DNA of 64,000 nt from contig NC_064042.1 of assembly GCF_932526225.1 (NCBI RefSeq), forward strand, positions 12,349,040 to 12,413,039, given 5' to 3'. This DNA comes from Nematostella vectensis (Eukaryota; Cnidaria; Anthozoa; Actiniaria; Edwardsiidae). This document shows, one piece after another, positions 24,320 to 36,253 of this stretch. Under the pieces are notes generated by a model. It worked only from the letters and a program-made list of their open reading frames with translations. It ran no database searches and had not been told where the DNA came from. Within the stretch, counting starts at the first letter, position 1; the number at the start of each line of letters is the position of its first letter. The translations under genes and the position numbers were made by a program.

Positions 24320-25155
24320 TCCACCACCATCGCTACATGGAACTTCCGGACCATGTACGAGACCGGGAAGACAGCGCAAGTGGCCGCAGAGATGATGAAG
24401 TTCAACCTCACCGTGCTAGGAATCAGCGAGTCAAGATGGACTGGTCCCGGGCAGAAGCGACTGACTTCCGGCGAGTTACTACTGTACTCGGGGCACGAGC
24501 AGGAAGATGCTGCACACATCCAGGGAGTGGCCCTGATGCTTTCAAAGTCAGCACAGAGAGCGCTTATCGGGTGGGAGGCGCACGGACCACGGATCATGAC
24601 AGCTTCTTTCTACACCAAGAAGAAGAGGATCAACATGGACATCATCCAGTGCTACGCCCCGACGAACGACAGTGAAGAGGAGGAGAAGGACAACTTTTAC
24701 AACAGACTGACGACCATAATCCAAGACAGACCAAAGAGAAACATCATAGTAATGGGCGACTTCAACTCCAAGATCGGCAGTGACAACCGAGGATACGAGG
24801 AGATCATGGGGCAGCAGGGGCTAGGCGAGATGAACGACAACGGGGAGAGGTTCGCCGACCTTTGCGCCGCAAGCAACCTGGTCATCGGAGGGAGTGTTTT
24901 TCACCACAGAAGGATACACAAGGCAACTTGGGTGTCACCAGACCTGTCCACGGAAAACCAGATAGACCACTTGTGCATCGGGAAGAAGTTTCGCCGCTCT
25001 CTTCAAAATGTACGCATCAAGCGAGGAGCAGACGTTGCTTCAGACCATCATCTTCTCGTCGCCCGGCTGAAGCTGAAGCTGAAGAAGAATTGGACAGGGG
25101 GGGTCCAGCCAACGCCAGCGCTACAACACCATCACGCTGAAAGACAGCAAGCAAG
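24320..25155 (+). pseudogene. APE-type endonuclease domain of the retrotransposon
   Basis: The motifs ATWNFRTM, GISESRW, CYAPTND, VMGDFNSKIG, NQIDHLCIG and SDHHLLVARL occur in the order expected for exonuclease-endonuclease-phosphatase domains. Catalytic-type Asn, Glu, Asp and His residues are visible (GDFN, SDHH). This part is intact, but the full polyprotein is not. Confidence 0.85.
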
Positions 25156-25159
25156 AAAA

Positions 25160-27064
25160 AAAAGAGTTCAAGGTAACTCTTTCCAACAAGTTTCAGGTAC
25201 TCGAAGAGCTGCTTGAAGAGGAGACGATAGAAGAGAAGTGGCAGAAAGTGAAAGAAGCAGTGACCTTAACATGCCAAGAAGTACTGGGCCCCAAGTCGTA
25301 CACACACAGGAAATGGATATCAGCAGAGACACTACAGAAGATAGAAGAAAGAAAACAGAAGAAGGAAGTGGTGAACAACAGCAGAACAGCAGCAACGGAA
25401 GCGAAAGCACAAGAGGAATACACAGAAGCAAACAGAGTCGTCAAGCGAAGCATCAGAGCAGACAAGCGAAGCTACATAGAGACACTGGCAACAGAAGCAG
25501 AAGAAGCAGCTCACCAGGACAGCACCAAGGACCTGTATTCCATCATCAAGAAAATATCGGGCAAGTTTGCCAAGCCAGAGAGGCCAGTAAAGGACAAGAA
25601 TGGAGGAGTAATATCAGACGAAGAAGGACAGAAGAAGAGGTGGATCGAGCACTTCCAGGAGCTACTCAACAGGCCAGCTCCTGCAAACCCACCGGAGATA
25701 CCGCCAGCTGACAGTGACCTGCCAATCGAGTGCTGCGCACCCACGAAGGAAGAAATCTGCAGCGCCATCAAGCAATTGAAGAACGGCAAGCCTGCAGGAC
25801 CCGACAGCATCCCGGCAGAAGCGCTGAAGGCTGACGTCGAGTCTAGATAACGCTGTTGTCCATCCCAGGGAAGGCGTTTAACCGCATCCTGCTGAACAGA
25901 ATGAAAGACGCCGTGGACCCGCATCTCCGTGACCAACAAGCCGGCTTCCGAAAGGAGAGATCGTGCACGGACCAGATCGCAACCCTGCGCATCATTCTGG
26001 AGCAGTCCCTGCAGTGGAACTCGCCCCTCTGCGTCAACTTCATCGACTATGAGAAGGCGTTTGATAGCGTTGACAGGCAGACCCTCCGGAGACTACTGAG
26101 ACACTACGGAGTGTCAGAGAAAATAACCAACATCATCAGGAAGTCATATGAAGGAATGACCTGCATAGTAGTGCATGGCAGACAGCCTTTGAAATAATAA
26201 CCGGAGTGAGGCAAGGCTGCTTACTCTCGCCCTTCCTGTTCCTGCTGGCCATAGACTGGATCATGAAGACGTCAACAGACCAGAAACGAAACGGTATTCA
26301 GTATTCAGTGGACACTTTGGAAGCAGCTGGACGACCTCGACTTCGCCGATGACCTGGCTCTTCTCTCTCACACCCAGCAACAGATGCAGGAAAAGACCAA
26401 CATTGTTGCGGACAACGCAGCCAGGCTGGGCCTCAACATCAACAGAGGGAAGAGCAAGGTGTTCAAGACAAACGCATCCAACGAGACACCCATCACAGTC
26501 CAAGGCGAGGCGCTGGAAGAGGTGGACACCTTCACCTACCTCGGCAGCATCCTGGACAATCAGGGAGGAACGGATGCCGACATCAGAACCCGTATTGGTA
26601 AAGCCCGAGCAGCGTTCCATCAACTAAAGAACATCTGGGGATCCAGCGAGATCAGCATCACCACCAAGATCAGGCTCTTCAACACCATCATAAAGCCAAT
26701 ACTACTCTACGGAGCCGAGACCTGGAGAAACACCGTCACCACCATGAAGAAAATCCAGGTTTTCATCAACACCTGCCTGAGGAAGATCCTAAAGATCCGC
26801 TGGCCCGACAAGATCAGCAACGAGGAATTATGACAGCGTACAAAGCAGCAGCCTGTTGATCAAGACGTCCTTCACAGACGCTGGCGATGGATTGGCCACA
26901 CCCTTCGAAAGCCTGCAACCAACATCACAAGACAATCCCTCACTTGGAATCCCAAAGGAAAGAGGAAGAGAGGGAGGCCTCGTAACACCTGGCGCCGAGA
27001 TTTGGATGCAGACGCCAAGCATATGGGCAAGACGTGGGGACAGCTGGAGAGACTGGTTAGACAT
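25160..27064 (+). pseudogene. Broken reverse transcriptase and C-terminal region
   Basis: Pieces in different frames include LKNGKPAGPDSIPAEAL before the deletion, then QQAGFRKERSCTDQI, FIDYEKAFDSVDR, GVRQGCLLSPFLFL, DFADDLALLS (the RT catalytic box, with Phe for Tyr) and TYLGSILDNQGG, LLYGAETW. About 50 residues before the AFNRIL segment are missing. The protein cannot be produced as one chain. Confidence 0.85.
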
Positions 27065-27070
27065 TTAAGC

Positions 27071-28860
27071 ACATGAATTATTGCCCGTATAACCCATCGG
27101 GGAGATTTTCCTAAGCATCCGCTCAAGCGCCCCAAAAAATACTCGTAGCACAACAAGTTTAACTCCACATGTTTCCCATCGGAACCATTTTATCCCCAGC
27201 AACCGAGGGGTATAACACTCTTGGTTTAGAAATCTAAGAGTCGTGTCATTATTTAGCGGGTGGTAGTGGGGGGGGGCTATGATTTTTGCAAAAAAATATG
27301 CGAAAAAAAGGTCCTCCCATTGGACACGCCCCTCCCCCAGCCATAGGGTAAAAAAATAGGACCCCATACAAAAGCATCCCACACAAATGTGTGTGTGTGT
27401 GAATGGGTTTAGCCGTATTTATCACAGATCAGACGCTGTGGCATTGTATGTAATAAATAGAGTTATTGTATTGGAATTTGTAGCTTTTAAGAGACACGTT
27501 TTTTAAATAAATTCATTTGCTGGAAACCCTTTATTAAGCTTAGAATTGCATGTAAGTTCTTTAAGCTTTCCCTTAGTCCATTGCAGCAATCCCTTGGAGC
27601 TCATTTCGGAACTGCTCGCAATCGTTTCGTGTCCTGGGGTAAGTTTTAAGGGGTTTGAGGTGGGGGGGGGGGGGGGGGGGGTTAAGGTGTGCACCAGTGC
27701 CCTACCCCTTGCTCCGCCCCTGCAAAAAAATCGGATGTTGTCTATCATAACCTATCTTCTCCTCTTAACTTCCCTGCTTAGTGGCCCCATATCTGCTCTT
27801 TTTACGACTTCCTCAACAAATGTTGAGTATTTAAGTTGGAAAACGTCCAGCATTTTCTCCCTTAATCATCTTTCAGGTCTCACAAAACTGAGAGTACCGG
27901 TGCCTTATATACCGTCGTCTATGGATTTTTTTCAAGCTACATATTCTTGTTACTATAGCGCATACACCCCTTGCCTATTATATATTTTTAGGTCTTTTAC
28001 TCCAACAAAGACTACATATAAAGACCAACATCATTAACTTTTTATCCATATTCCTTTTGCACTTGTTTTCCTTGTATTCCTTTTGCACTTGTCTTTTGTA
28101 CAAATAACGGCCCACCCGAGTACGGCAAATCCTACAGGACCCACAATGCTGGACAAAACTGTTGTCGCCTTTTTTGATTTTCCACTGCATAGGGGTTTCA
28201 ATGTTACCCACTCCTCCTGCCCGCTTCTCCCCCCTCCCCCCAGTACAATGTTGTCCAATTCGGGGTGTAAATCTTAGGAATTCAGCACGGTTACATCCAA
28301 CATTAGAAAGGGGGAAGGGAGGTTTCACTGACATGATCATGCACTGATCATGCACTCTTGGTGACACTTGATGTTTTCCCGCTTTTTTTCCAAGCTTGTA
28401 CCACTTCGTGAAGGGGGCTTGTATAAAGTGGACCTTTCTGCTGTCTCCACTCATTATCGACATCGCGGCGCGTTATTTACAATATGCACCATCTTCGGAG
28501 GGGCTGTAGGCCATCCATGGGTATTCTTGAAGGTAGCGCCTCTGAATGCCTCGTTCACAACCGTGGATTTATCGGGTTGAAAAAACGGGCTGGGGGGCGC
28601 GGCGCGGGTTATTCCCGCTTGTACGAAACCCCCCAGTCCGGACGCGCCCGGCCTTCATACACAGTTGCCCCAGTTGTTTATGAACGTGAACCCCTATCTG
28701 CTTCCCCAGACGGTATACCCCAGGCCACGGAAAACGGGATGGGGGGCGCGGCAAGCCGAACGGCGGGAGCCAGTCGGGTTTCACTTTATCGGACAGTACC
28801 ATCTTACCATGTACATAACTGACAAACACTGAATATGCCTCACCATGTTGTATTATCATT
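27071..28860. other. Repeat-rich non-coding DNA with a GC-rich patch
   Basis: G and C homopolymers occur at 27268-27276 and 27662-27680, the latter probably inside a MITE relic ending GCTCCGCCCCTG. The patch 28560-28770 is GC-rich, with GGGGGGCGCGGC present twice, and is open on both strands but has no recognisable product. GAAACCCCCCAGTCC in it also occurs near 37276. Confidence 0.45.
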
Positions 28861-28875
28861 ATAATAATTCAAGAC

Positions 28876-29508
28876 AAATACGAAATGTAACTTAAATTAA
28901 ATAGTATTTCTAAGTTACATTTAAGTGGGGCACTTATAGTCAGTATCATTTTTAAGTAGGAATAAGCTTTAATTTCATTATACTAGTTGGACTTAGAAAA
29001 AATGTTTTTGGTATTAGAATCGAGTAGTTTACTAAAAGTGGTTTGAGTTTCTAAACATCACATTTTTTAGGCAAATGTCAGGAGGCATTCGGGATTTTCT
29101 GTTTCCTTTAACCAAGTGTTTTGTACTTGTGGGATATAGAACAACGATGCTAAATTGTTATTCGCATTATCATAGGATAACTTAGCAAGGGCGTAGCCAG
29201 GGGGGGTGGCCCGCCCCACACCCCCCCTTCTAGCAGCCAGAAATGCGGTAAATGTAAAATACAGGAGAAAATTTCTTGAAAGGACCTTTTGGGCACCTCC
29301 CTGTTAAAAACCATGGCTACGCCGCTGCTTACTGGACGAAATAAGGAATTTAAATAAATTCAAGACAAATACGAAATGTAACTTAAATTAAATAGTATTT
29401 CTAAGTTACATTTAAGTGGGGCACTTATAGTCAGTAGCATTTTTAAGTAGAAATAAACTTAAATTTCATTATACTAGTTGGACTTGGTATTAGAATAGAG
29501 TAGTTTAG
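28876..29508. repeat. MITE-bearing repeat, inverted relative to 7.49-7.99 kb, with a partial tandem copy
   Basis: 28876-29334 is the reverse-oriented counterpart of 7491-7990, including the embedded MITE (29186-29332). It is followed at once by a second partial copy (29335-29508) that starts at ACTGGACGAA and stops near TAGTTTA. Confidence 0.85.
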
Positions 29509-29514
29509 GGACGA

Positions 29515-29700
29515 GGTCAAAACAATTCTCCAAACTAGGGACCTGACCTTTAAAAAAAGGTGGATGGGTGGCGGGTGATACCCCCCCCCCTCCCCTCACA
29601 TGGTGACGAGGAATCATCCAAGCTAGGGACCCGGCTTTTAAAATAGGTTGCTAGTGGCGGGTGATACCCCCCCCCCCCCCCCCCCACACACACACACAGT
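29515..29700. repeat. Two-copy tandem repeat (about 110 bp) with poly-C and CA tracts
   Basis: CTAGGGACCTGACCTTTAAA..GGCGGGTGATACCCCCC recurs as CTAGGGACCCGGCTTTTAAA..GGCGGGTGATACCCCCC. The second copy runs into a C18 tract and a short (CA)n. Confidence 0.8.
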
Positions 29701-31930
29701 TGTTGCAACATACACTTGATACACTGCCTATGCAAGCCAATCACAATCCGTATATTTGGGTCGCGACCGTTTCATGGTATATAGTATCCTTTTGCAGTAC
29801 TAGGTTTTGTAAGTCGTTGTGGCCTTTAGACTTCATGGAAATACGCGACACGGCCCAAATTACAGATATTTCCAGCTGTGCTTCAAGACATCTACTGTAG
29901 ATTTTCTGTTAAGATTCCCAAAGGACTTCTAAAGCAAACACAAATAAAACAGCCTAACAGACATATGCAGTAGCAGACCACTCTGCGGCAACTCTTATCG
30001 GCAATAATATCGCTTTTGCATTGCCAGGCATAATCCGTGGTTTCCTGATAGCAAAAGCTTAATTTCTTTATATTTTACTGGGCTGGCGTTCGCAAGGCCC
30101 ACTTATATAGAATGATCTAGAGAAATTACCCTTCACTTTGTGACTGTATAATAATAGATTATCATATATCTACAGTGACTCAAGAAACTTGATTACGCAC
30201 TAAACTAGTCACATCCTATTTTCTAAAAGCCAATTGAAGAAATCTAAGGCCGCTCCTAGCCTCCTCCCTCTCTGCAGGCATCTCTAGGTCTAGGTGCTGG
30301 AAAATTCAAAACTTAACAAATAGAGAATCTAAGGGTATGGGCAAAGAAAGTAGCTGTTATCGTTACTTATTCTTTTTGAATGAACAATACTGACACAATT
30401 TCGATCCGAGATTGGTTCCCATATCGTTTCGTGATAACTGAAATTAATTGTTAGTTAGATAATGGAAAACCACAGTAGAAACAGTACATGATTTTCAACA
30501 TTATCTACATGTGCCTGGGAAGCCATTCAAGATTTCAGTACTGGGTTAATTCATTGTTACTGTTAACTCATCCATATTCAATAGGTGATTCGACCAATCG
30601 GATGCCCCTTTGTAGACACGTGAGTAGGCTTTTACATAGGCAAGTCCACACCGATATAACTGTGTAGTAAAATCCTTACGTGTCCGAATCAGTTTCTCTA
30701 AATCAATAACAAACAGCGCTATGCTGTTCTTTTGCCGGATCCTTATTTTCTCTTACTATTTGCCATTTCGTGTAATTTCTGATCGACTTTGGATTACACA
30801 GTCTTCCAAAGTATTTTTGGTCTTCAGTCTCTGGAGTTTGGCGGTATAAACTGCGACTTCGGAGGCATGTTTTTGTGAACTCAACAGCGCTCGAGGAATG
30901 CCTGAATTTATTTCATTTCAAAAAAATTTGTTTCATTGTCTACTCTGTGTCTACTGTAGTTATCTGGATTCCCAGGAACGCAACATGCATACTTTCGACT
31001 TTTCATCATCTAATCAATGAAGTACTATTTTATGCATTGAGTGCTCTTGAGTATATTTTTAATTCACTGATGGACAAGCTTTGTCTCCCTGATGAACATA
31101 GACTTTGTGTTTCCACCTCAATTGGTCAACGCGCCTATTGAAATTGGATGAGTTAATCGTAACAGTGAAACTGGACCACTGGACTTAGCACCGAATTCTT
31201 GAAATGCCTTCCCAGTCGCAAGTAACATTCGCATGACGAAATTTTATACCCGATAAAACACTGCTACTACTGCTCGTGTTTTAAATAGTACATAGATACT
31301 AAATGAAGGGAAAATTCTTGCTGAACATTCTATTTATTGTGTATGAGCCTTACAAACAATAGCCATCAGCGGAAAATAAAGAAAACCACGGATTATGCCT
31401 GGCAAAACTCAAAAGCGATAATTGCCGATAAGAGTTGCCGCAGAGTGGTAGCTGGGAAATCTTTACATAAAATCTACAGTAGATATCTTAAAGCGCAGCT
31501 GATAATATCTGTAATTTGGCCCGTGTCGCGTATTGTCCCGAAATAAAAATAATCATTTGAACCATGAGTCCCTGAACTTGCTCGCATCCTTTCAGTGAGC
31601 CAGGATCTTATTACAGCAAGTGTCCGATGTCAGCTAGGCTAGCCTCTGCTTTGGTAGAATACTATTCGCCTTCAGTATGGTTGATCATACTAATCAATGT
31701 CATTTTAACAGTTAATAAATGGGACAGTTTTCCGTGGAAAAGAGGTTTACCGCTCGGAACCAAGTATAATAGAGAATTAGACCTTATGTGATTATAGATA
31801 ATAAAGCGCTTTTGACCTTTCAAACGACGCGCTATTTAACCGCCGCCGCCTGGTAAATAAGTAACACGACCCGAGCGGTGAGATTTTTTTCTTCCCCATT
31901 ATATAAAAAATAAAAGACAATTTACTAGGG
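29701..31930. other. No recognisable gene
   Basis: Only small unconnected frames. A solo ATACCCGATAAAACA at about 31248 resembles one unit of the 3.4-kb satellite. Confidence 0.4.
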
Positions 31931-31938
31931 ACAGTGAT

Positions 31939-32013
31939 GATGAATCCCACCTTATCAAAACAAATCCAACCACCAACGTCCTCAGCTGGGACTGCTTTGG
32001 ACTTGTCATCACA
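31939..32013. repeat. 75-bp direct repeat, second copy abuts the assembly gap (35011-35085)
   Basis: 31939-32013 and 35011-35085 are identical apart from one base. The second copy ends exactly where the N run begins. It is either a genuine repeat flanking about 3 kb or a contig-end assembly artefact. Confidence 0.9.
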
Positions 32014-32445
32014 AGGGAAATGTACACAAAATTCCTGAATGGCGTTTTTCGCACGTATTTCTTTTGAGGGGATTCCGACCTACCGTTTCAACTTGTAGCT
32101 TAATTAACTTTTTATTTGATCAGCAAGAAATCCCGAAACTCTGAAAAATAGTAATTTCCGACTAAATTCACTGAAGAGCTGGCAGGCTTGCTATAGTGGT
32201 AATACATTTGTTTATTACACTTGAACAAGCTTTAATTCGTGACTCTACGTTTTACAATAACCACACAAAGTAGACTGACAAAGTAGTATGAAACTTAAGC
32301 GCCTGTTTCAGCTGGAACGGAAATATAGCAGCCAATCACGTATGATCGGTGTTTATACCTGAGCGGAACCATCTCTTCTAGGCACGTCTTTCGATCATAG
32401 TTAGCTACAGGCGCTGTTTTCAAACTTACATTCTGAGCTACATTA

Positions 32446-34147
32446 ATGCCATTCCTGATGGATCCTACTAGTGAAACGTTAAGAAGAATCGTCTTTAATT
32501 CACCTTTAGATGCAATATCGTGGCTACAAACGGAGAGACTCCTTGCTAGAGAAACGTCGTGCGCTCATCACGACCCGCCTATTCCAATGAGACTAACAGA
32601 GTGTCCAGACCGTTCCGACGGCTACAAGTGGTAAGCACACAGACATTAAATCTAAAACAGCAGAAATAGAAATTAAGACTTTATTATAGGAATTATGATT
32701 TTTAAGTGACATATGAATACCAGTTGCGAATCCTCCATGAATGTACATTTTGATTTGCTGGCTAAAGCATTATTAAGCCATAAACTAATATCATGTGATA
32801 CAATACTATGAAAGAAGGCAAATAACGCCGCCATGGCGAGCCACTGGAATAATCCATTTCCATCGGCTAAATCAGGCGAAGTAACCAAGCAATCAAAATA
32901 CCTCTATAACATATCAGACTACATTCGTTGGTTGTTATTTGAAGTTTACTTGCAAATGATAAGCAATATCAAAGAAGTGGGAACTGCAATAAGGGAATAT
33001 TGTCCCCATTAACCACTTACTGTGGCCTATGCTGTGACAAACATACACCAGTCACTAGATCATGTTATGCTTTGAAAACTTATTTCAACATACAATATCA
33101 TATCCTTTGTGATTATATGTTATCTTGCACCCTTCAAGGCGATGCCCAACTTGCCACAGAAGAACCTCTGTGAGGATGGGATCCTTCTTTGGGGAATTCC
33201 CAAGGATACGCCTTGCTACTATGGTAGAGGCGATTCACCACTGGGCGAAAAAAATAAAGCAGAAGACATCTGCAGAGATGCTTGGAATAAGCGAGCGAGT
33301 TGTAGGGAAGATATCGTCACGTCTGAGGGATATCTGCGCCGAGGACTTAAGACGACGCCCTGTTATTCCTTTTGGTGGGCCAGGCATCATTTGCGAGATT
33401 GATGAGAGCTTATTCAACCACAAAGCAAAGGTAAAGCTCAAGGAAGCTCAATTCCACCAATATGTATGTTCAAGCAACAAAAAGGTGTGGGCCTCCCCAC
33501 TTTACTGAGCGGATTTATATATCAACGTTTTTTTTAACCAACGGGTTTCAGGCGGTACATAAGCAACCGACAACAAATTTGTTGAACAGTTTAAGGTTTT
33601 ATTTGATTAAATATTTAGATATTGATAAATGAAGTCACTTTGCTTCCAATTACTATAACACAGAACTGGAACTGTCTATCTATGATTACAGTACAACCGC
33701 GGGAGACGACCGGCAGATGCCAATTGGGTGTTCGGAGTACTCTCCACAGAACATTTCCCTTCAAGAGGCTACTTCCGGGTGGTACAGAGAAGGGATGCAG
33801 CGACACTCTTGCCAATCATCGAACAGGCGCTGCTGCCTGGCTCGACTGTACACACGGATGACTGGGCAGCATACCGTCAACTACAGGCCCGATTGCCAAA
33901 TGTGGTAGCGGACCACGGGGTTGTTGTACACCGGTATAATTTTGTCGACCCAATTACCGGTGTACACACCCAACACGTGGAGTCTGCATGGAACCGCCTC
34001 AAAAGTGTTATCAAAGAGCGGCGGGGTGTGAGGCGGGTAGACTTGCAGAGTTTCCTGGACGAGCAGTGCTGGAGAGACTGGCGCACCTCCAACAGGAGAA
34101 TATTCTATCCTCTTCTAAGCGTTTTGCGTTTACATTTTCCTCTCTAA
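32446..34147 (+). CDS. IS1595/Merlin-type (ISXO2-like) DDE transposase, 3 exons, 310 aa, intact
   Basis: Exons: 32446-32630, 33139-33430, 33692-34147. All introns are GT-AG and the sum is 933 nt, exactly 311 codons. The N-terminal part carries a zinc-ribbon-like cluster ([11 protein letters not shown] then RCPTCH across intron 1), followed by a helical segment ([19 protein letters not shown]). The DDE domain is typical of ISXO2-like transposases: [11 protein letters not shown] holds the first Asp, VFG follows, [11 protein letters not shown] holds the second Asp, and [20 protein letters not shown] holds the Glu. No stop or frameshift is present. The enzyme would cut and paste a Merlin-type DNA transposon. 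I did not find convincing terminal inverted repeats close to it, so a domesticated or solo gene is possible. Confidence 0.85.
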
Positions 34148-34426
34148 TAACTAATAAACATTTCAAGAACGAATCATCTACAATAAAGTATTGAAGCTTA
34201 AAGTATTTTGTTTTATATATAAGCTTACAATTTGCCATTGTTTGCTCCTGTCGAGGAGCGCCTTTGCCCTATACAGCATAGCCAATGGAAAGAAAACCAG
34301 GAAAACCACGCCGTTAGATGAAAACTTGGCTACAATGAGCCCCTGGCAAGGGTGACATCTCGGGCTTGGTCCCGATAATACCACATCTTGTGGGGGGACC
34401 AAGATGCCCTCATTTAACCTCTCGAA

Positions 34427-34812
34427 CTAAAATAATACAGCCACAGCGTCCTCCGTAGAAATATCACGCGACGAATTATAAAAGAAGCCATTCAATGCCT
34501 TATCTTCATTCAGAATTTTCTCTCTTTTGACAAACGAGTCAATCTTCCGTTTACAGGTTTTGCATATTCTTCTGGGAATAGCTGATCTGAGTTTACCAAA
34601 AATTTTTGTAGCATTTTCTTCGAATCCAACTGTGCGATATTTACATTGAAGAAACTCGCCTGCCCAGATGTCTTGAAATTAATCCCACAAACAAGACAAA
34701 ACTCGTCTTTGCTGCGTTTGTTGTTCAATCTTTTTAGTGACGTTTTAGGTGATTGAAATTGAACAGTTGTTTCCTTTTTTCGAAGAGGAGAACTAACCGG
34801 AGTTTGATTCAT
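34427..34812 (-). pseudogene. Frameshifted zinc-finger-associated-domain-like gene
   Basis: A minus-strand frame starts at ATG 34812 and reads through FCLVCGINF, a C-x2-C pair like that of ZAD-type zinc fingers, to about 34560. At the run AAAA near 34558-34563 the meaningful frame shifts. The next frame reads CKRKIDSFVKREKILN and continues to a TAG at 34427. The expected second Cys pair is reduced to one Cys. It is either an old pseudogene or a single-base assembly error. The DNA-binding role is inferred from the fold resemblance only. Confidence 0.5.
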
Positions 34813-35085
34813 GATTTCCGACTAAACCCATGCAAACATATTAGCATATTGACAGCTTTCGCGCGATGGTACGGGTTTTGGCACATCGGTCGCTTATTAA
34901 CGCTCACGAATGCGAAACAGAAACAGTTTAGACCCATGGCAGAGGTATCTTTTCCTCGCGAACTCCAGCCCAGCGAAATACAGAGAAAAGAGGCCTCTGT
35001 TAGCAGGGAAGATGGATCCCACCTTATCAAAACAAATCCAACCACCAACGTCCTCAGCTGGGACTGCTTTGGACTTGTCATCACA

Positions 35086-35285
35086 NNNNNNNNNNNNNNN
35101 NNNNNNNNNNNNNNNNNNNNNNNNNNNNNNNNNNNNNNNNNNNNNNNNNNNNNNNNNNNNNNNNNNNNNNNNNNNNNNNNNNNNNNNNNNNNNNNNNNNN
35201 NNNNNNNNNNNNNNNNNNNNNNNNNNNNNNNNNNNNNNNNNNNNNNNNNNNNNNNNNNNNNNNNNNNNNNNNNNNNNNNNNNNNN
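35086..35285. other. Assembly gap, 200 N
   Basis: Exactly 200 N, the round number of a placeholder gap, so true length is unknown. Composition differs sharply on its two sides (AT-rich to GC-rich). Confidence 0.99.
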
Positions 35286-35492
35286 GGTCGCTGGCACGGC
35301 GTAGAGCAACTTTTGCGCGAGGGTCAGAGACCTAGGGAAACCGGGTTTTGCGCGTTTGACTTGTTCGGCTATAGCGTGTTTGATATGTTCGGCTATAGAG
35401 GCTCCCGCCGCAGTTGCCGCCTTCTTCGTCTCTTCCACCTCCCTTCGGGAAGTCGCCTCCTCGTTCAGCATCCGCCAGCCTTTCCAATCCAT
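35286..35492 (-). CDS. Partial ORF running into the gap, unknown
   Basis: From ATG 35492 on the minus strand an Ala/Lys/Glu-rich helical peptide of about 69 codons is open up to the gap. It includes EEATSRREVEETKKAATAAG and a basic IKHAIAEQVKRAKPG. It diverges from the plus-strand ORFs to its right. I do not recognise it; it may belong to the same GC-rich virus-like block. Confidence 0.35.
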
Positions 35493-35740
35493 GCTCAGCC
35501 CTATTAAACACGAAGGCGGGCTATGTTCAACACAATGGTAATCCTACATACTGTGTTCACCGAAGGCGAACAGACGCTCTTCTTCGAGCGGCCGATAAGG
35601 CGCCCACGCTTCGTGGCGCTTCGGCAGTGCTCGCTGTTTAACAGCTAGTATAATCTCGAGCGGGAGCATCAGATAACGACTATAGCCCCCCCACCCCCAT
35701 CGCTACTCTGCCAGCCGGGCACCACACGGCCGAGTCCATC

Positions 35741-36212
35741 GTGGAAACGATTAACCGCGCTGAAAGCAAGATTCTGACCGCGAAGCATGACCCCCTCACC
35801 GGGAAGATCGCGCTCATGTCCAATGGCGTTGCGTTCCTGAATGCCGAGCTTTGCGCACTATTTGGCCTAGAGGCTAAAGACGATCAGTTGGGGGGGCGGG
35901 GCCTCGCACTACCCTTGGGGGGGGGGCCCACTTAAGGTGATTTTGCCGAAAATAGAGGCCCTCTACATCTTCTGCGATATCGTAGACCGCACGCAATGCC
36001 TCTCCTTAGGCGAGCCTTCAAACGTTCTCGCTTGCCTAGAAATCCGCGGGAGGCCGCACGAGAAAGTCGTCTATGGACCTGACATCCCCGTTTGTGCCGC
36101 AACACCTTCCTCTGAGTTTGTCTCGAGTATCCAAATATGGATCAGGGATGACCGCGGTAGACGGGTGGACTTTAGAGGCGAGCTTGTTCGCCTGGTATTA
36201 GAGCTAACCTAG
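35741..36212 (+). pseudogene. Virus-like ORF fragments, frame-broken at G runs
   Basis: Two consecutive open pieces (35741-35935 and about 35937-36212) lie in different frames. The change falls in the G7 and G9 tracts at 35888-35930. The second piece has EALYIFCDIVDRTQ near its start and ends with SIQIWIRDDRGRRVDF. This style resembles a conserved accessory gene seen in cnidarian virus-like (Polinton/adintovirus-type) elements, from memory and not verified. No polymerase, integrase or capsid gene is visible, so the assignment is tentative. The sequence is GC-rich relative to its surroundings. Confidence 0.4.
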
Positions 36213-36253
36213 GTCCGACGTAACAAGCATGGCAAACAGCGACGTTAGCAGCG

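Larger units (their letters stand above)
24117..27070 (+). mobile_element. Degenerate non-LTR retrotransposon (RTE-like, APE endonuclease + RT)
   Basis: The order is endonuclease, linker, reverse transcriptase, C-terminal tail, as in LINEs with a CFDP2-like endonuclease. The copy is dead. The frame changes at an A8 run near 25155. The fingers region of the RT is missing at about 25848, where PAEALKAD is followed directly by ITLLSIPGK. There is a stop after 26190, another rearrangement near 26310, and a frame change near 26832 before the conserved tail (RRWRWIGHTLRKP, GRPRNTWRRD). No 3' microsatellite tail or target duplication was seen; the AAT run lies at the 5' end. Clade assignment is from general resemblance only. 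Confidence 0.85.
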
